Shown here piece by piece: positions 9,254 through 20,386 of a DNA stretch of 37,227 nucleotides; position 1 is the stretch's first letter, and each line of letters opens with the position of its first letter. Origin of the DNA: Planococcus koreensis (lineage in GTDB: Bacteria > Bacillota > Bacilli > Bacillales_A > Planococcaceae); assembly GCF_004761975.1 (NCBI RefSeq), contig NZ_RQII01000031.1, positions 1 through 37,227 of the forward strand. The letters run 5' to 3'. Under the pieces are notes generated by a model that was not told the origin of the DNA, did not search any database, and saw nothing but the letters and a program-made list of their open reading frames with translations. The position numbers and the translations under genes are program-made.

Positions 9254-9509
9254 GCATTATTTTTACGTGCTCGAATGCGCGGACGGCTCTTATTACGCCG
9301 GCTACACCAACGATTTGGAGAAACGCCTGGAGGCCCATAATTCGGGCAAAGGCGCAAAATATACACGGGCGAGAAGGCCTGCTGCTTTGATTTACCAAGA
9401 GCAATTTGAAACGAAGCCAGCCGCGATGAAAGCGGAATACGCATTCAAGCAATTGCCGAAACCGAAAAAAATCCGCTATATCGCGGACAGAAAGGAAGAC
9501 GGCCGATGA
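9240..9509 (+). CDS. yazA: GIY-YIG domain protein YazA
   Basis: A small protein made of one GIY-YIG nuclease-like domain (UPF0213 family), 89 residues long. The motif appears as [10 protein letters not shown] followed by [17 protein letters not shown], in which Tyr-Val-Leu and Tyr-Ala-Gly replace the canonical triplets. The family's function is unknown. ATG 9240 gives a short overlap with yabB and 4-base (ATGA) coupling with rsmI. The ribosome-binding site is weak, so translational coupling to yabB is likely. An in-frame start at 9189 is possible but would overlap yabB by 65 bases. Confidence 0.85.
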   Translation: MEAGKHYFYVLECADGSYYAGYTNDLEKRLEAHNSGKGAKYTRARRPAALIYQEQFETKPAAMKAEYAFKQLPKPKKIRYIADRKEDGR

Positions 9510-10375
9510 AATCGCAAAAAAGTTTCCAGGAAGACCAAGCGACTTTGTATCTTGTAGCAACGCCGATCGGCAATCTCGAAGACATGACCGTGCGCGCCAT
9601 CCGGATTTTGAATGAAGTCGATGTCATCGCAGCGGAAGACACACGCAACACGAAAAACCTCTGCAATTATTTTGATATCCAGACAAAGCTCGTCAGCTAC
9701 CACGAACACAACCAGGACAGCGGCGGCCATAAGATCCTGTCTTACTTGCGGGAAGGGAAGTCGGTGGCATTGGTCAGCGACGCTGGCATGCCGTGCATCT
9801 CAGACCCGGGGGAAGACATCGTCAAGCGTGTGCTTGAGGAAGATTATCCGGTCGTGCCGGTGCCAGGCGCCAATGCAGCGCTCAGCGCATTGATCGCTTC
9901 CGGCATTGCGCCCCAGCCGTTCCTGTTCTACGGATTCCTGTCCCGCGGCAAAAAAGACCGGTTGACCGAATTAGAGGCGTTGAACCAAAAGCAAGAAACC
10001 CTCATTTTTTATGAAGCACCGCACCGCTTGAAAGACAGTTTGAAAAGCATGCAAAAAGCATTCGGCGATGAGCGGCGGATCGTGCTGGCGCGCGAAGTGA
10101 CGAAGAAATTCGAGGAATTCCTGCGCGGCACGGTCGGTGAAGCGGTGGAATGGGCGGATGAAAACACAGTCCGCGGCGAGTTTTGCGTTGTCGTTGAAGG
10201 CAATGCCGAACCGGATGTGGTGGAAACCGAGAAATGGTGGACGCATCTGCCGATTGCGGAGCATGTTGCTGAAGTGATGGAGAAGAAAGATGTCTCATCG
10301 AAAGAAGCGATCAAAGAAGTGTCAGTGGAGCGGGGCCTTTCCAAACGGGAAGTGTACCAAGCGTATCATGTATAA
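9506..10375 (+). CDS. rsmI: 16S rRNA C1402 2'-O-methyltransferase
   Basis: RsmI methylates the ribose of C1402 in the decoding centre of 16S rRNA. The tetrapyrrole-methylase fold opens with LYLVATPIGNLEDMT, followed by EDTRNTKNL and SDAGMPCISDPGE, all hallmark segments. The product is 289 residues. ATG 9506 overlaps the yazA stop (ATGA), and AAAGGAAG (9491-9498) is the ribosome-binding site. It is the last gene of the plus-strand run and converges with abrB on a shared terminator. In B. subtilis it is yabC, with the same neighbours. Confidence 0.95.
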   Translation: MKSQKSFQEDQATLYLVATPIGNLEDMTVRAIRILNEVDVIAAEDTRNTKNLCNYFDIQTKLVSYHEHNQDSGGHKILSYLREGKSVALVSDAGMPCISDPGEDIVKRVLEEDYPVVPVPGANAALSALIASGIAPQPFLFYGFLSRGKKDRLTELEALNQKQETLIFYEAPHRLKDSLKSMQKAFGDERRIVLAREVTKKFEEFLRGTVGEAVEWADENTVRGEFCVVVEGNAEPDVVETEKWWTHLPIAEHVAEVMEKKDVSSKEAIKEVSVERGLSKREVYQAYHV

Positions 10376-10476
10376 AAAATCTTCCTGGCCTGACATTTCA
10401 TTCAGCCCGAAATATGAAAGCTGCATTTGCTGTACTTTCTTTGGAATATCGGTTCCATTTATTAGTTCAATAAGCG

Positions 10477-10510
10477 AAAAAACCGGAGTGCACACGCACT
10501 CCGGTTTTTT
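10477..10510. terminator. Bidirectional terminator between rsmI and abrB
   Basis: A perfect 15-bp stem (AAAAAACCGGAGTGC and its complement) with loop ACAC has six T on each strand at its far end, so it can end both convergent transcripts. Confidence 0.92.
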
Positions 10511-10527
10511 CAAGATACTCGCTGATC

Positions 10528-10806
10528 TTATTTTTTTAAGTGGCCTTGAATTTCTTTGACAAGCATTTCTGCGCCTTCAGGGCTCAAAATCAATTTCCCG
10601 CCTACAAGTTGCATGTTTTCATCTGACACTTCGCCAGTAACTGCGCAAGTCATATTAGGCAAATACTTTTTCAAGATAATTTTATCGTCATCTACATAAA
10701 TCTCCAAAGCGTCTTTTTCAGCGATTCCTAGTGTGCGGCGCAACTCGATTGGAATGACCACTCGTCCTAGCTCGTCTACTTTACGTACAATACCTGTTGA
10801 TTTCAT
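10528..10806 (-). CDS. abrB: Transition-state regulator AbrB
   Basis: AbrB is a DNA-binding repressor of post-exponential genes in Bacillus, including spoVG and its own gene. The 92 residues show the swapped-hairpin N-terminal domain (IVRKVDELGRVVIPIELRRTLGI) with Arg8, Arg15, Arg23 and Arg24 at the known DNA-contact positions, and Cys54 in TCAVTGE. The ATG at 10806 has GAGGGGAG about 8 bases upstream; a longer in-frame start would add 19 residues absent from the family. It is the only minus-strand gene before the carAB-argF block, as in B. subtilis. The leader holds two Spo0A-box matches, so Spo0A repression is likely. Confidence 0.96.
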   Translation of the reverse strand: MKSTGIVRKVDELGRVVIPIELRRTLGIAEKDALEIYVDDDKIILKKYLPNMTCAVTGEVSDENMQLVGGKLILSPEGAEMLVKEIQGHLKK

Positions 10807-10838
10807 ATCATTCTCTCCCCTCAAATTTGTCGGATGTT

Positions 10839-10856
10839 TTCGCCAAAATTCGACAA
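10839..10856 (-). promoter_or_regulatory. Tandem Spo0A boxes in the abrB leader
   Basis: On the minus strand TTGTCGAA (10856-10849) is followed 10 bp later by TGGCGAA (10845-10839). Both fit the Spo0A box TGNCGAA. They begin roughly 13 bases downstream of the predicted transcription start, the same layout I recall for B. subtilis abrB (TGTCGAA then TGACGAA, 10 bp apart). Confidence 0.75.
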
Positions 10857-10875
10857 TTACCACTTCCTGTCATAA

Positions 10876-10904
10876 ATCATACCAAGTAATGGCAATTGGG
10901 TCAA
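10876..10904 (-). promoter_or_regulatory. Sigma-A promoter of abrB
   Basis: Minus-strand TTGACC (10904-10899), a 17-base spacer and TATGAT (10881-10876): close to consensus. The predicted start near 10869 gives a leader of about 60 bases. Confidence 0.85.
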
Positions 10905-11075
10905 TAAAAAACTATCGCTATCATAATAAATTTTACGAAAATGTGGCGCTAAATTGATAAAAAGACTTTTTATCTACTATTAATTTCCAAAATAACTAAA
11001 TTTGTTCTTAATTTAGCCAAAAATAAATAATCTGAAATATGAGATATTGTCGAATTGCGAAAGTGGTATGAAATA

Positions 11076-13099
<2,024 letters not shown>

Positions 13100-13109
13100 C
13101 ATGATATTG

Positions 13110-13148
13110 GGCGCTCTTCTTTTTACTAGGAGAGCGCCTATTTTATTT
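13110..13148 (+). terminator. Intrinsic terminator after metG
   Basis: The arms GGCGCTCT and AGAGCGCC, plus possible C-G and T-G inner pairs, are followed by a T-rich tract. The AT-rich 13149-13278 after it shows no gene and no convincing promoter. Confidence 0.85.
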
Positions 13149-13278
13149 GGATTTTATTAGGTGAATATAAGCAAAATGATATATAAAAAACATGTTTTGT
13201 TATGCAACTGTAATGTTGGTGTGAAGAAAGACACGTAAAAAACAATTAAAATAAGGTTTAATGTGAGGAGAATGCTTG

Positions 13279-14046
13279 ATGTTCGTTGATACCCATGTAC
13301 ATTTGAACGCTGACCAATACGATGAAGATTTAAAAGAAGTCATCGACAGAGCTTTAGAAAGAAATGTTACAAAAATGATTGTGATTGGGTTTGATCGCAA
13401 GACGATTGAACGTGCAATAGCGCTTGCTGAGCAATACGAATTTATATATGCAGTGGTCGGCTGGCATCCGGTTGACGCAATAGACTGCACCGAAGAAGAT
13501 TTGCGCTGGATCGAAGAGCTGGCGGCACACGACAAGGTTGTCGGAATCGGAGAGACCGGCCTGGATTACCACTGGGACAAATCGCCGAAAGACATCCAGC
13601 AAGAAGTGTTCCGAAAGCAGATTCGCCTTGCGAAAAAAGTGAAGTTGCCGATTATCATACATAATCGTGAAGCTACGGAAGATGTACTGCGGATCTTGAA
13701 AGAAGAAGGCGCCGAAGAAGTTGGAGGCGTCATGCATTGTTTCGGCGGCAGCGTAGAAACTGCGCGCGAAAGCATTGCGATGAACTTTATGATCTCACTC
13801 GGAGGGCCGGTAACGTTCAAGAACGCTAAAAAGCCGAAAGAAGTGGCAGAAGCGATTTCGTTGGACCATCTGCTGATTGAAACAGATGCGCCTTATCTGG
13901 CTCCCCATCCATATCGCGGAAAACGCAATGAACCATCCTATGTCCCACTTGTCGCGGAAGAAATCGCTCGGCTGAAAGGCATTTCAATTGAAGAAGTAGC
14001 AGCCGCTACGACCAAAAATGCCGAACAGTTTTTCAAACTGGCATAG
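13279..14046 (+). CDS. tatD: TatD-family metal-dependent deoxyribonuclease (YabD)
   Basis: TatD enzymes are TIM-barrel hydrolases with 3'-5' DNase or tRNA-editing type activity; the in vivo role in Bacilli is not settled. The metal ligands are visible: DTHVHL (His6, His8), GIGETGLDYHW (Glu), IIIHNREA (His), MHCFGG (His) and LLIETDAPYLAP (Asp). The product is 255 residues, the same as B. subtilis YabD. ATG 13279 has GAGGAG (13265-13270) 8 bases upstream; TTG 13276 is less favourable. It lies between metG and yabE as in B. subtilis. Confidence 0.94.
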   Translation: MFVDTHVHLNADQYDEDLKEVIDRALERNVTKMIVIGFDRKTIERAIALAEQYEFIYAVVGWHPVDAIDCTEEDLRWIEELAAHDKVVGIGETGLDYHWDKSPKDIQQEVFRKQIRLAKKVKLPIIIHNREATEDVLRILKEEGAEEVGGVMHCFGGSVETARESIAMNFMISLGGPVTFKNAKKPKEVAEAISLDHLLIETDAPYLAPHPYRGKRNEPSYVPLVAEEIARLKGISIEEVAAATTKNAEQFFKLA

Positions 14047-14052
14047 AGAATC

Positions 14053-14079
14053 ATCCAAGAAGTTCAGAATTGCTTGGAT
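14053..14079 (+). repeat. Inverted repeat between tatD and yabE
   Basis: ATCCAAG and CTTGGAT are separated by 13 bases. A near-palindrome CCTGAATTCGGG follows at 14085-14096. No T-run is present, so an operator or mRNA structure is more likely than a terminator. Confidence 0.4.
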
Positions 14080-14134
14080 TTACGCCTGAATTCGGGTCTT
14101 TACAATCACTCAAGTGAAAGAGGAGGAGTTATTT

Positions 14135-15487
14135 TTGACGAAGTTATCAACTAATGGAAAGTCTGTAAATGCGTTAAAAGGCAAATCAATCGTTGTTGCC
14201 ATCGCCACAGTTTTGATGTTTGCAGCTGTTTTGACGTTCGCGATTTATGAAGGAACGAAAAACACGGTATCCATCACGGCTAATGGTGAAACAACAGAAG
14301 TGAAAACCCACGCAGAAACAGTAGGGGCTTTCCTGAAAGAGCAGGAAATCAACGTTTCCGAACATGATTATTTAAGCCATACTGCCGATACGGCAATTGA
14401 GAAAGATATCGCGCTCGAATTTGAGCAGGCGAAAGAATACACAGTGAATGTCGATGGCAAAAAAGCTGCGGCATGGACAACAAACAATACCGTGAGAGAG
14501 ATCTTGAAAAAAGCGGCTATTGAGATTACTGAACATGATAAAGTGTCGCCTGGATTAGATGAAGAAATAGATGCGGATACAGCTGTTTCTGTAGAAAAAG
14601 CTTACGAGGTTACAGTCCTTGATGGTTTGGAAGAGAAAAAAGTATGGTCCACTTCGACTACGGTCGCTGACTTTTTAAAGCAGAACAAGATTTCTTTAAG
14701 CGAACTTGACCGAGTTGAAAACGGAATGGATGAAATGGTCCTTCCGAATTCAGAAGTTAAAGTAGTTCGTGTAGAAAAGGTCACCGATGTAGTTGAGGAT
14801 TCTGTAAAATTTGCTGTTGAAACGAAGAAAGATTCTTCTATTCTTAAAGGCAAAGAAAAAGTCGTCCAAAAAGGCCAAAATGGCGTTGTTTCGAAAACGT
14901 ATGAAGTAATCAAAGAAAATGGCAAAGAAGTAAAACGTGAACTTAAAGATAAAAAAGTAGTAAAAGAACCGAAAAAACAGCTGACGGCTGTCGGCACTAA
15001 AGTCATCGTTGCTAGCGTATCGCGTGGAACGCGCACGAAAGCGGCGGCGCCAGCACCAGCGCCAAAAGCCACGGCACCAAAAGCGGCAGCACCAAAAGCA
15101 CCAGCGCCAAAAGCTACGGCACCGAAAACAGCTGCTCCGAAAGCAGCTGAACCGAAAACAGCTTCAGTAGCCGCTTCAGCACCTGCTGAGCCGGCTGGCA
15201 GAACGTTGATCGTGTCTGCAACAGCTTATACAGCTAGCTGCACGGGATGCTCTGGGATAACTGCTACAGGCATTAACTTGAAAGCGAACCCTGGATTGAA
15301 AGTCATTGCTGTAGACCCGAACGTCATTCCGTTAGGCTCTAAAGTGTATGTGGAAGGCTATGGCTATGCTGTTGCTGGAGACACAGGCGGCGCAATCAAA
15401 GGAAATAAAATCGATTTGTTCATGGCGAAGCAATCTTCGGCCATCGCATTCGGACGCCAACAAGTAAAAGTAACGGTCTTAAATTAA
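14135..15487 (+). CDS. yabE: YabE-like cell-wall protein: DUF348 x3, G5 and 3D domains
   Basis: This is a secreted or membrane-tethered wall-remodelling protein related to resuscitation-promoting factors (Sps group). A hydrophobic segment at residues 18-40 is an N-terminal signal or anchor. Three DUF348 repeats lie near 45-85, 102-145 and 158-200, and a G5 domain at about 209-285. An Ala-Pro-Lys-rich linker covers about 303-342, and the 3D domain runs from 357 to 450. Its three conserved aspartates are D393, D416 and D427, so a lytic-transglycosylase-like activity is inferred. TTG 14135 is chosen because AGGAGG (14121-14126) is ideally spaced; GTG 14114 lies upstream of that site. The product is 450 residues. 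Confidence 0.9.
   Translation: MTKLSTNGKSVNALKGKSIVVAIATVLMFAAVLTFAIYEGTKNTVSITANGETTEVKTHAETVGAFLKEQEINVSEHDYLSHTADTAIEKDIALEFEQAKEYTVNVDGKKAAAWTTNNTVREILKKAAIEITEHDKVSPGLDEEIDADTAVSVEKAYEVTVLDGLEEKKVWSTSTTVADFLKQNKISLSELDRVENGMDEMVLPNSEVKVVRVEKVTDVVEDSVKFAVETKKDSSILKGKEKVVQKGQNGVVSKTYEVIKENGKEVKRELKDKKVVKEPKKQLTAVGTKVIVASVSRGTRTKAAAPAPAPKATAPKAAAPKAPAPKATAPKTAAPKAAEPKTASVAASAPAEPAGRTLIVSATAYTASCTGCSGITATGINLKANPGLKVIAVDPNVIPLGSKVYVEGYGYAVAGDTGGAIKGNKIDLFMAKQSSAIAFGRQQVKVTVLN
15041..15160 (+). repeat. Ala-Pro-Lys coding repeat in the yabE linker
   Basis: Short imperfect units encoding variants of APK-A/T-A (gcaccaaaagcg-like) are repeated about eight to ten times. They give a positively charged, proline-rich, probably extended stalk between the G5 and 3D domains. 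Unit number may vary between strains. Confidence 0.75.
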
Positions 15488-15499
15488 TTCAAAAACACC

Positions 15500-15535
15500 A
15501 AAGGCTTTCCCGGGTGCTCCCTGGGAAAGCCTTTT
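15500..15535 (+). terminator. Intrinsic terminator after yabE
   Basis: A 12-bp stem (AAAGGCTTTCCC and its complement) ends in four T. The sequence 15541-15641 before rnmV contains a small GCCG/CGGC hairpin but no clear promoter. Confidence 0.85.
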
Positions 15536-15641
15536 ACATGTTTAGCAGCGCAGGTGTAAAATAGAAGGAAACTTCAACGGATAGCCTTTTGCCGGTAAAT
15601 CGGCGGGTGGCGAAATACGATGCTTGAAATGAGGAAAGTAG

Positions 15642-17080
<1,439 letters not shown>

Positions 17081-17144
17081 GGGAGATTCTGTTACAAAAA
17101 TGGCACATATAACCCGCTTTTCGAGATATTTCGGATAAAAAATA

Positions 17145-17174
17145 TTGACATTATCAGTAGAACGCTGATAAAAT
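17145..17174 (+). promoter_or_regulatory. veg promoter P1
   Basis: TTGACA (perfect -35), an 18-base spacer and TAAAAT. It lies 41 bases upstream of a second promoter. Confidence 0.75.
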
Positions 17175-17185
17175 TAGAAATTTGC

Positions 17186-17214
17186 TTGACTAAAGGGTCG
17201 AATTCTGTTAAACT
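17186..17214 (+). promoter_or_regulatory. veg promoter P2
   Basis: TTGACT, a 17-base spacer and TAAACT, with the predicted start about 20 bases before the veg start codon. Together with P1 it forms a strong tandem promoter, in line with veg being named for its strong vegetative promoter in B. subtilis. Confidence 0.8.
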
Positions 17215-17238
17215 TTGTCTATAGTGAGGTGTAGACAA

Positions 17239-17502
17239 ATGCCCAAAACTTTGGCGGATATTAAAAAATCGTTGGACCTGCATTTAGGGAAACGATTGCT
17301 TTTAAAGGCAAACGGAGGACGCAAGAAAACGGTCGAACGCGCCGGAATTCTGCGCGAAACGTACCACTCCGTGTTCGTAATTGAGCTTGATCAAGATGAG
17401 CATGCATTTGAACGCGTATCTTACAGCTACGCCGACATCTTAACAGAAGCAGTAGAAATCACTGTGTATGAAGGAACAGAAGACGCACTCGTTGTTAAAT
17501 AA
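17239..17502 (+). CDS. veg: Veg protein
   Basis: Veg is a small, very highly expressed protein of Firmicutes. In B. subtilis it promotes biofilm gene expression by opposing SinR, and it has also been linked to spore outgrowth. The 87 residues match the family ([18 protein letters not shown], then KANGGRKKT). ATG 17239 follows GTGAGGTGT; an upstream in-frame start at 17215 overlaps the P2 -10 region and was rejected. Two sigma-A promoters precede it and a strong terminator follows, so it is a single-gene transcript. The spore gene sspF, next to veg in B. subtilis, is absent. Confidence 0.95.
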   Translation: MPKTLADIKKSLDLHLGKRLLLKANGGRKKTVERAGILRETYHSVFVIELDQDEHAFERVSYSYADILTEAVEITVYEGTEDALVVK

Positions 17503-17527
17503 TGAACTATATCCATAATTTCCGTTG

Positions 17528-17571
17528 AAAAACTCACCGCCTGTTGCTTCCAACAGGCGGTGAGTTTTTTT
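17528..17571 (+). terminator. Strong intrinsic terminator after veg
   Basis: A perfect 19-bp stem from AAAAACTCACCGCCTGTTG and its complement with loop CTTC ends in a run of seven T. It is one of the strongest terminators in the window. Confidence 0.95.
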
Positions 17572-17608
17572 GTTTATTTGCCTCAGTACGCCCGAACTGT
17601 GCCGCGTG

Positions 17609-17617
17609 TGTTAAAAT
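17609..17617 (+). promoter_or_regulatory. Extended -10 promoter of ispE
   Basis: TGTTAAAAT fits TGnTAnnnT and lies about 34 bases before the ispE start, after the veg terminator. No -35 hexamer is clear. Confidence 0.55.
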
Positions 17618-17650
17618 AGTTTTCATTAGACTATAAAAGGAGGCAGTGGG

Positions 17651-18514
17651 ATGCTCTACGTAAAGGCACCTGCCAAAATAAACTTAACGCTGGACGTTTT
17701 ATACAAGCGGCCAGACAATTACCACGAAATTGAAATGATCATGACCACCGTCGACTTGGCTGACCGAATTGGCCTAAAAGCGACCGAAAGCGGCATACAT
17801 ATTGAATCCGCCGACCGTTTCGTGCCGAACGACTCACGCAACCTAGCGTATCAGGCGGCGCAATTATTGAAAGATACATTCAATATCAAATCGGGCGTCA
17901 TCATTTCACTCGATAAACAGATCCCGGTAGCTGCGGGGCTTGCGGGCGGCAGCAGCGATGCCGCGGCAACATTGAAAGGCCTCAACCAATTGTGGCAGCT
18001 GAACTTGTCGCTGGATGAGCTAGCGGAACTCGGTGCTAAAATCGGATCGGACGTATCATTCTGCGTGTATGGCGGCACGGCACTGGCGAAAGGGCGCGGC
18101 GAAATCATCGAACACCTTCCCGCTCCACCGCATTGCTGGGTCGTTTTGGCAAAACCGACGATCGGCGTTTCCACAGCAGACGTTTACGGTGCATTCAAGC
18201 CTGCTAAAGCAGAGCATCCGGACACTGGCAAAATGATCGAAGCGCTGGAGCAAGGCGATTACCAGGCAATGTGCGATCATTTGGGCAATGCGCTCGAAAG
18301 CGTAACACTGGAGATGCATCCCGAAGTGGCACAAATCAAAGAGCAGATGAAAAAATTCGGCGCAGACGCAGTATTGATGAGCGGCAGCGGCCCGACCGTC
18401 TTCGGACTGGTACAGCAGGAGGCGCGGATTCCCCGCATCTATAACGGCTTGCGCGGTTTCTGCGGCGAAGTCTATGTGGTGCGCCTGATCGGTGAACGGG
18501 AGACACTTGCCTAA
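17651..18514 (+). CDS. ispE: 4-diphosphocytidyl-2-C-methyl-D-erythritol kinase
   Basis: IspE phosphorylates CDP-methylerythritol in the MEP pathway of isoprenoid synthesis. It is a GHMP kinase: the N-terminal [10 protein letters not shown] segment and the ATP-binding loop [16 protein letters not shown] (92-107) are clear, and GSDVSF includes the catalytic Asp134. The C-terminal GSGPTVFGL motif is also present. The product is 287 residues. AAAGGAGG precedes the ATG. In B. subtilis sspF precedes it and purR follows; here only purR is kept. Confidence 0.96.
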   Translation: MLYVKAPAKINLTLDVLYKRPDNYHEIEMIMTTVDLADRIGLKATESGIHIESADRFVPNDSRNLAYQAAQLLKDTFNIKSGVIISLDKQIPVAAGLAGGSSDAAATLKGLNQLWQLNLSLDELAELGAKIGSDVSFCVYGGTALAKGRGEIIEHLPAPPHCWVVLAKPTIGVSTADVYGAFKPAKAEHPDTGKMIEALEQGDYQAMCDHLGNALESVTLEMHPEVAQIKEQMKKFGADAVLMSGSGPTVFGLVQQEARIPRIYNGLRGFCGEVYVVRLIGERETLA

Positions 18515-18570
18515 AGACGTACATTTATGGTAAGTTTTCTATAAATTATTCGTGTTTAGGAGAGTGTAAA

Positions 18571-19398
18571 ATGAAGTGGAAGCGCAGTGAACGGTTAGTT
18601 GATATGACACATTACCTTTTGGACCATCCGCACAAGCTCATCCCGCTGACTTATTTTTCAGACCTCTACGATTCTGCCAAATCCTCGATCAGCGAGGATT
18701 TGGGAATCATCAAAGAGACATTTGAAGAACGCGGGATCGGCTTGTTGATGACAGTGCCGGGAGCGGCAGGCGGCGTGAAATACGTCCCGAAGCTTCATGC
18801 AGATGAAATCAAGGAAATTATGGCCGAATTGATAGAAGAGCTTGGGCATTCCGATCGGCTTTTGCCAGGCGGCTATCTTTACATGACAGACGTTTTGGGC
18901 AATCCGGGCATCATGAACCGGGTGGGCAAAGTGTTCGCTACGGCTTTTGCGAATGAGAAAATCGATGTCATCATGACAGTGGCGACAAAAGGCATCCCGA
19001 TTGCACATGCGATTGCCCGCCATTTGAATGTGCCGGTCGTTATTGTCCGCAGAGACAGTAAGGTGACAGAAGGATCAACCGTCAGCATCAACTACGTCTC
19101 AGGCTCTTCCCGCCGCATCCAGACCATGGTGCTGTCCAAACGCAGCATGAAAAGCGGCCAGCGTGTGCTGATCACCGACGACTTCATGAAAGTCGGCGGA
19201 ACGATGAACGGCATGAAAAATCTGCTGGAAGAATTCGATTGCACGCTGGCTGGCGTAGCCGTGCTCGTTGAGGCGCAGCATTCGGATGAACAGCTTGTAG
19301 AGAAATACCTGTCGCTCGTCAAATTACACGAAGTCAGCGAAAAAGAACGGACCATCGCATTGGAAGAAGGAAATTATTTTACTAATGGAGGTTTTTGA
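18571..19398 (+). CDS. purR: Purine operon repressor PurR
   Basis: This is the Bacillus-type PurR, unrelated to the LacI-type PurR of E. coli. It represses purine synthesis and transport genes, and PRPP binding relieves the repression. The N-terminal winged helix (about 1-73; [12 protein letters not shown]) is followed by a phosphoribosyltransferase-like domain with the PRPP loop [14 protein letters not shown] (199-212). The product is 275 residues. AGGAGAG precedes ATG 18571. The end of the gene supplies the ridA ribosome-binding site, so purR and ridA form an operon. PRPP, its effector, is made by prs further on in the window. Confidence 0.96.
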   Translation: MKWKRSERLVDMTHYLLDHPHKLIPLTYFSDLYDSAKSSISEDLGIIKETFEERGIGLLMTVPGAAGGVKYVPKLHADEIKEIMAELIEELGHSDRLLPGGYLYMTDVLGNPGIMNRVGKVFATAFANEKIDVIMTVATKGIPIAHAIARHLNVPVVIVRRDSKVTEGSTVSINYVSGSSRRIQTMVLSKRSMKSGQRVLITDDFMKVGGTMNGMKNLLEEFDCTLAGVAVLVEAQHSDEQLVEKYLSLVKLHEVSEKERTIALEEGNYFTNGGF

Positions 19399-19399
19399 T

Positions 19400-19777
19400 A
19401 TGAAATTTGTAGCAACGGACAAAGCAGCAGCAGCCATCGGACCTTATTCGCAAGGCGTCATTGCAGGAAATATGTTTTACAGCTCAGGCCAGATTCCATT
19501 GACGCCGGAAGGCAGCATGGTCGAAGGTGCAATCGGCGAACAAGCGCATCAAGTGTTTGCCAATCTGCAAGCAGTTTTGGCGGAAGCAGGTTCTTCGCTC
19601 GGGCAAGTCGTAAAAACGACGGTTTTCATCAAAGATATGAACGATTTTGCTGAATTGAACGAAGTGTATGCTTCTTATTTCGGCAGCCACAAGCCGGCGC
19701 GCTCCACGGTAGAAGTAGCACGCTTGCCGAAAGACGCAAAAGTTGAAATCGAAGTCATCGCATTGATCGCGAAGTAA
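19400..19777 (+). CDS. ridA: RidA-family enamine/imine deaminase (YabJ)
   Basis: RidA proteins hydrolyse reactive 2-aminoacrylate and related imines, protecting PLP enzymes. The trimeric family fold is recognisable from [17 protein letters not shown] and the C-terminal [19 protein letters not shown], which includes the conserved Arg that binds the substrate carboxylate. The product is 125 residues, identical in length to B. subtilis YabJ. ATG 19400 is preferred because TGGAGG (19386-19391), inside the end of purR, is 8 bases upstream. It is cotranscribed with purR, as in B. subtilis. Confidence 0.96.
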   Translation: MKFVATDKAAAAIGPYSQGVIAGNMFYSSGQIPLTPEGSMVEGAIGEQAHQVFANLQAVLAEAGSSLGQVVKTTVFIKDMNDFAELNEVYASYFGSHKPARSTVEVARLPKDAKVEIEVIALIAK

Positions 19778-19794
19778 ATCCAATAAATTAAACG

Positions 19795-19826
19795 AAGCTG
19801 CCGAGAAAACTCTCGGCAGCTTTTTT
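19795..19826 (+). terminator. Intrinsic terminator after ridA
   Basis: The 12-bp stem AAGCTGCCGAGA and its complement with loop AAAC is followed by six T. It isolates spoVG from the purR-ridA message. The AT-rich 19827-19931 that follows may contain AbrB-binding DNA. Confidence 0.92.
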
Positions 19827-19931
19827 GTTCGTTTATAGTGAATAAGTTGAATTAGAGAAGTCGATATTTATTGGCAACTCCAGACGCTCTATCTCAATTA
19901 ATTAAGTTTTCTAATAAATTATGTAATTTTT

Positions 19932-19960
19932 AAAGGAGTTTAGTCCTTGGAAGCGAATTA
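19932..19960 (+). promoter_or_regulatory. Sigma-H-like promoter of spoVG
   Basis: AAAGGAGTT, an 11-base spacer and AGCGAATTA fit the sigma-H pattern RnAGGAnWW ... RnnGAATWW, the class that drives spoVG in B. subtilis. AGGAG could instead be mistaken for a ribosome-binding site, but only a four-codon frame follows. Confidence 0.55.
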
Positions 19961-20017
19961 GTTAATTAGCAATAAAAAAGGTATTAAAAAGCATCTTAGA
20001 TGAAAGGTGGTGAGAAA

Positions 20018-20302
20018 ATGGAAGTAACTGATGTCAGGCTCCGCCGGGTCCAAACCGACGGCCGCATGCGGGCGATCGCTTCCATCACGCTGGACAACGA
20101 GTTCGTCGTGCATGATATCCGGGTGATTGACGGCAACGAAGGGCTGTTTGTCGCAATGCCGAGCAAACGCACGCCGGATGGAGAATTCCGGGACATTGCG
20201 CATCCGATCAATTCGGGTACCCGCAATAAATTGCAGGAAGCGATTTTAGCTGCATATGAACAAAGTGAAAATGAGCCGGTTTTTGAAGAAGCTGGCGTAT
20301 AA
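20018..20302 (+). CDS. spoVG: SpoVG regulatory protein
   Basis: SpoVG is a small nucleic-acid-binding regulator widespread in Firmicutes. In B. subtilis it affects asymmetric division and cortex formation; in Staphylococcus and Listeria it controls capsule, virulence and envelope genes, so it is not spore-specific. The 94 residues contain the family core [20 protein letters not shown], then [11 protein letters not shown], and [21 protein letters not shown] 20018 has AAAGGTGGTGA just upstream; a start at 20000 would lie before that site. It is a single-gene transcript between two terminators, with a sigma-H-like promoter. Confidence 0.95.
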   Translation: MEVTDVRLRRVQTDGRMRAIASITLDNEFVVHDIRVIDGNEGLFVAMPSKRTPDGEFRDIAHPINSGTRNKLQEAILAAYEQSENEPVFEEAGV

Positions 20303-20314
20303 ATGTGAAACCTC

Positions 20315-20349
20315 AAGAGCCTTCTGTCATTAGAATGGGCTCTTTTTTT
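20315..20349 (+). terminator. Intrinsic terminator after spoVG
   Basis: The outer stem AAGAGCC/GGCTCTT with inner TTCT/AGAA is followed by seven T. Confidence 0.85.
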
Positions 20350-20386
20350 ATTGGGAAGCTTTTTGTCATGGGATTGTCATGCTCTG

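Noticed and set aside
17588-17600. Possible PurBox (CCGAACT core) before ispE
   Set aside because: Only a single half-site is seen, and Bacillus PurR needs paired PurBoxes. It also lies before ispE, not before a purine gene.
19947-19961. Four-codon frame after AGGAG upstream of spoVG
   Set aside because: Too short to be meaningful. The AGGA is better explained as the sigma-H -35.
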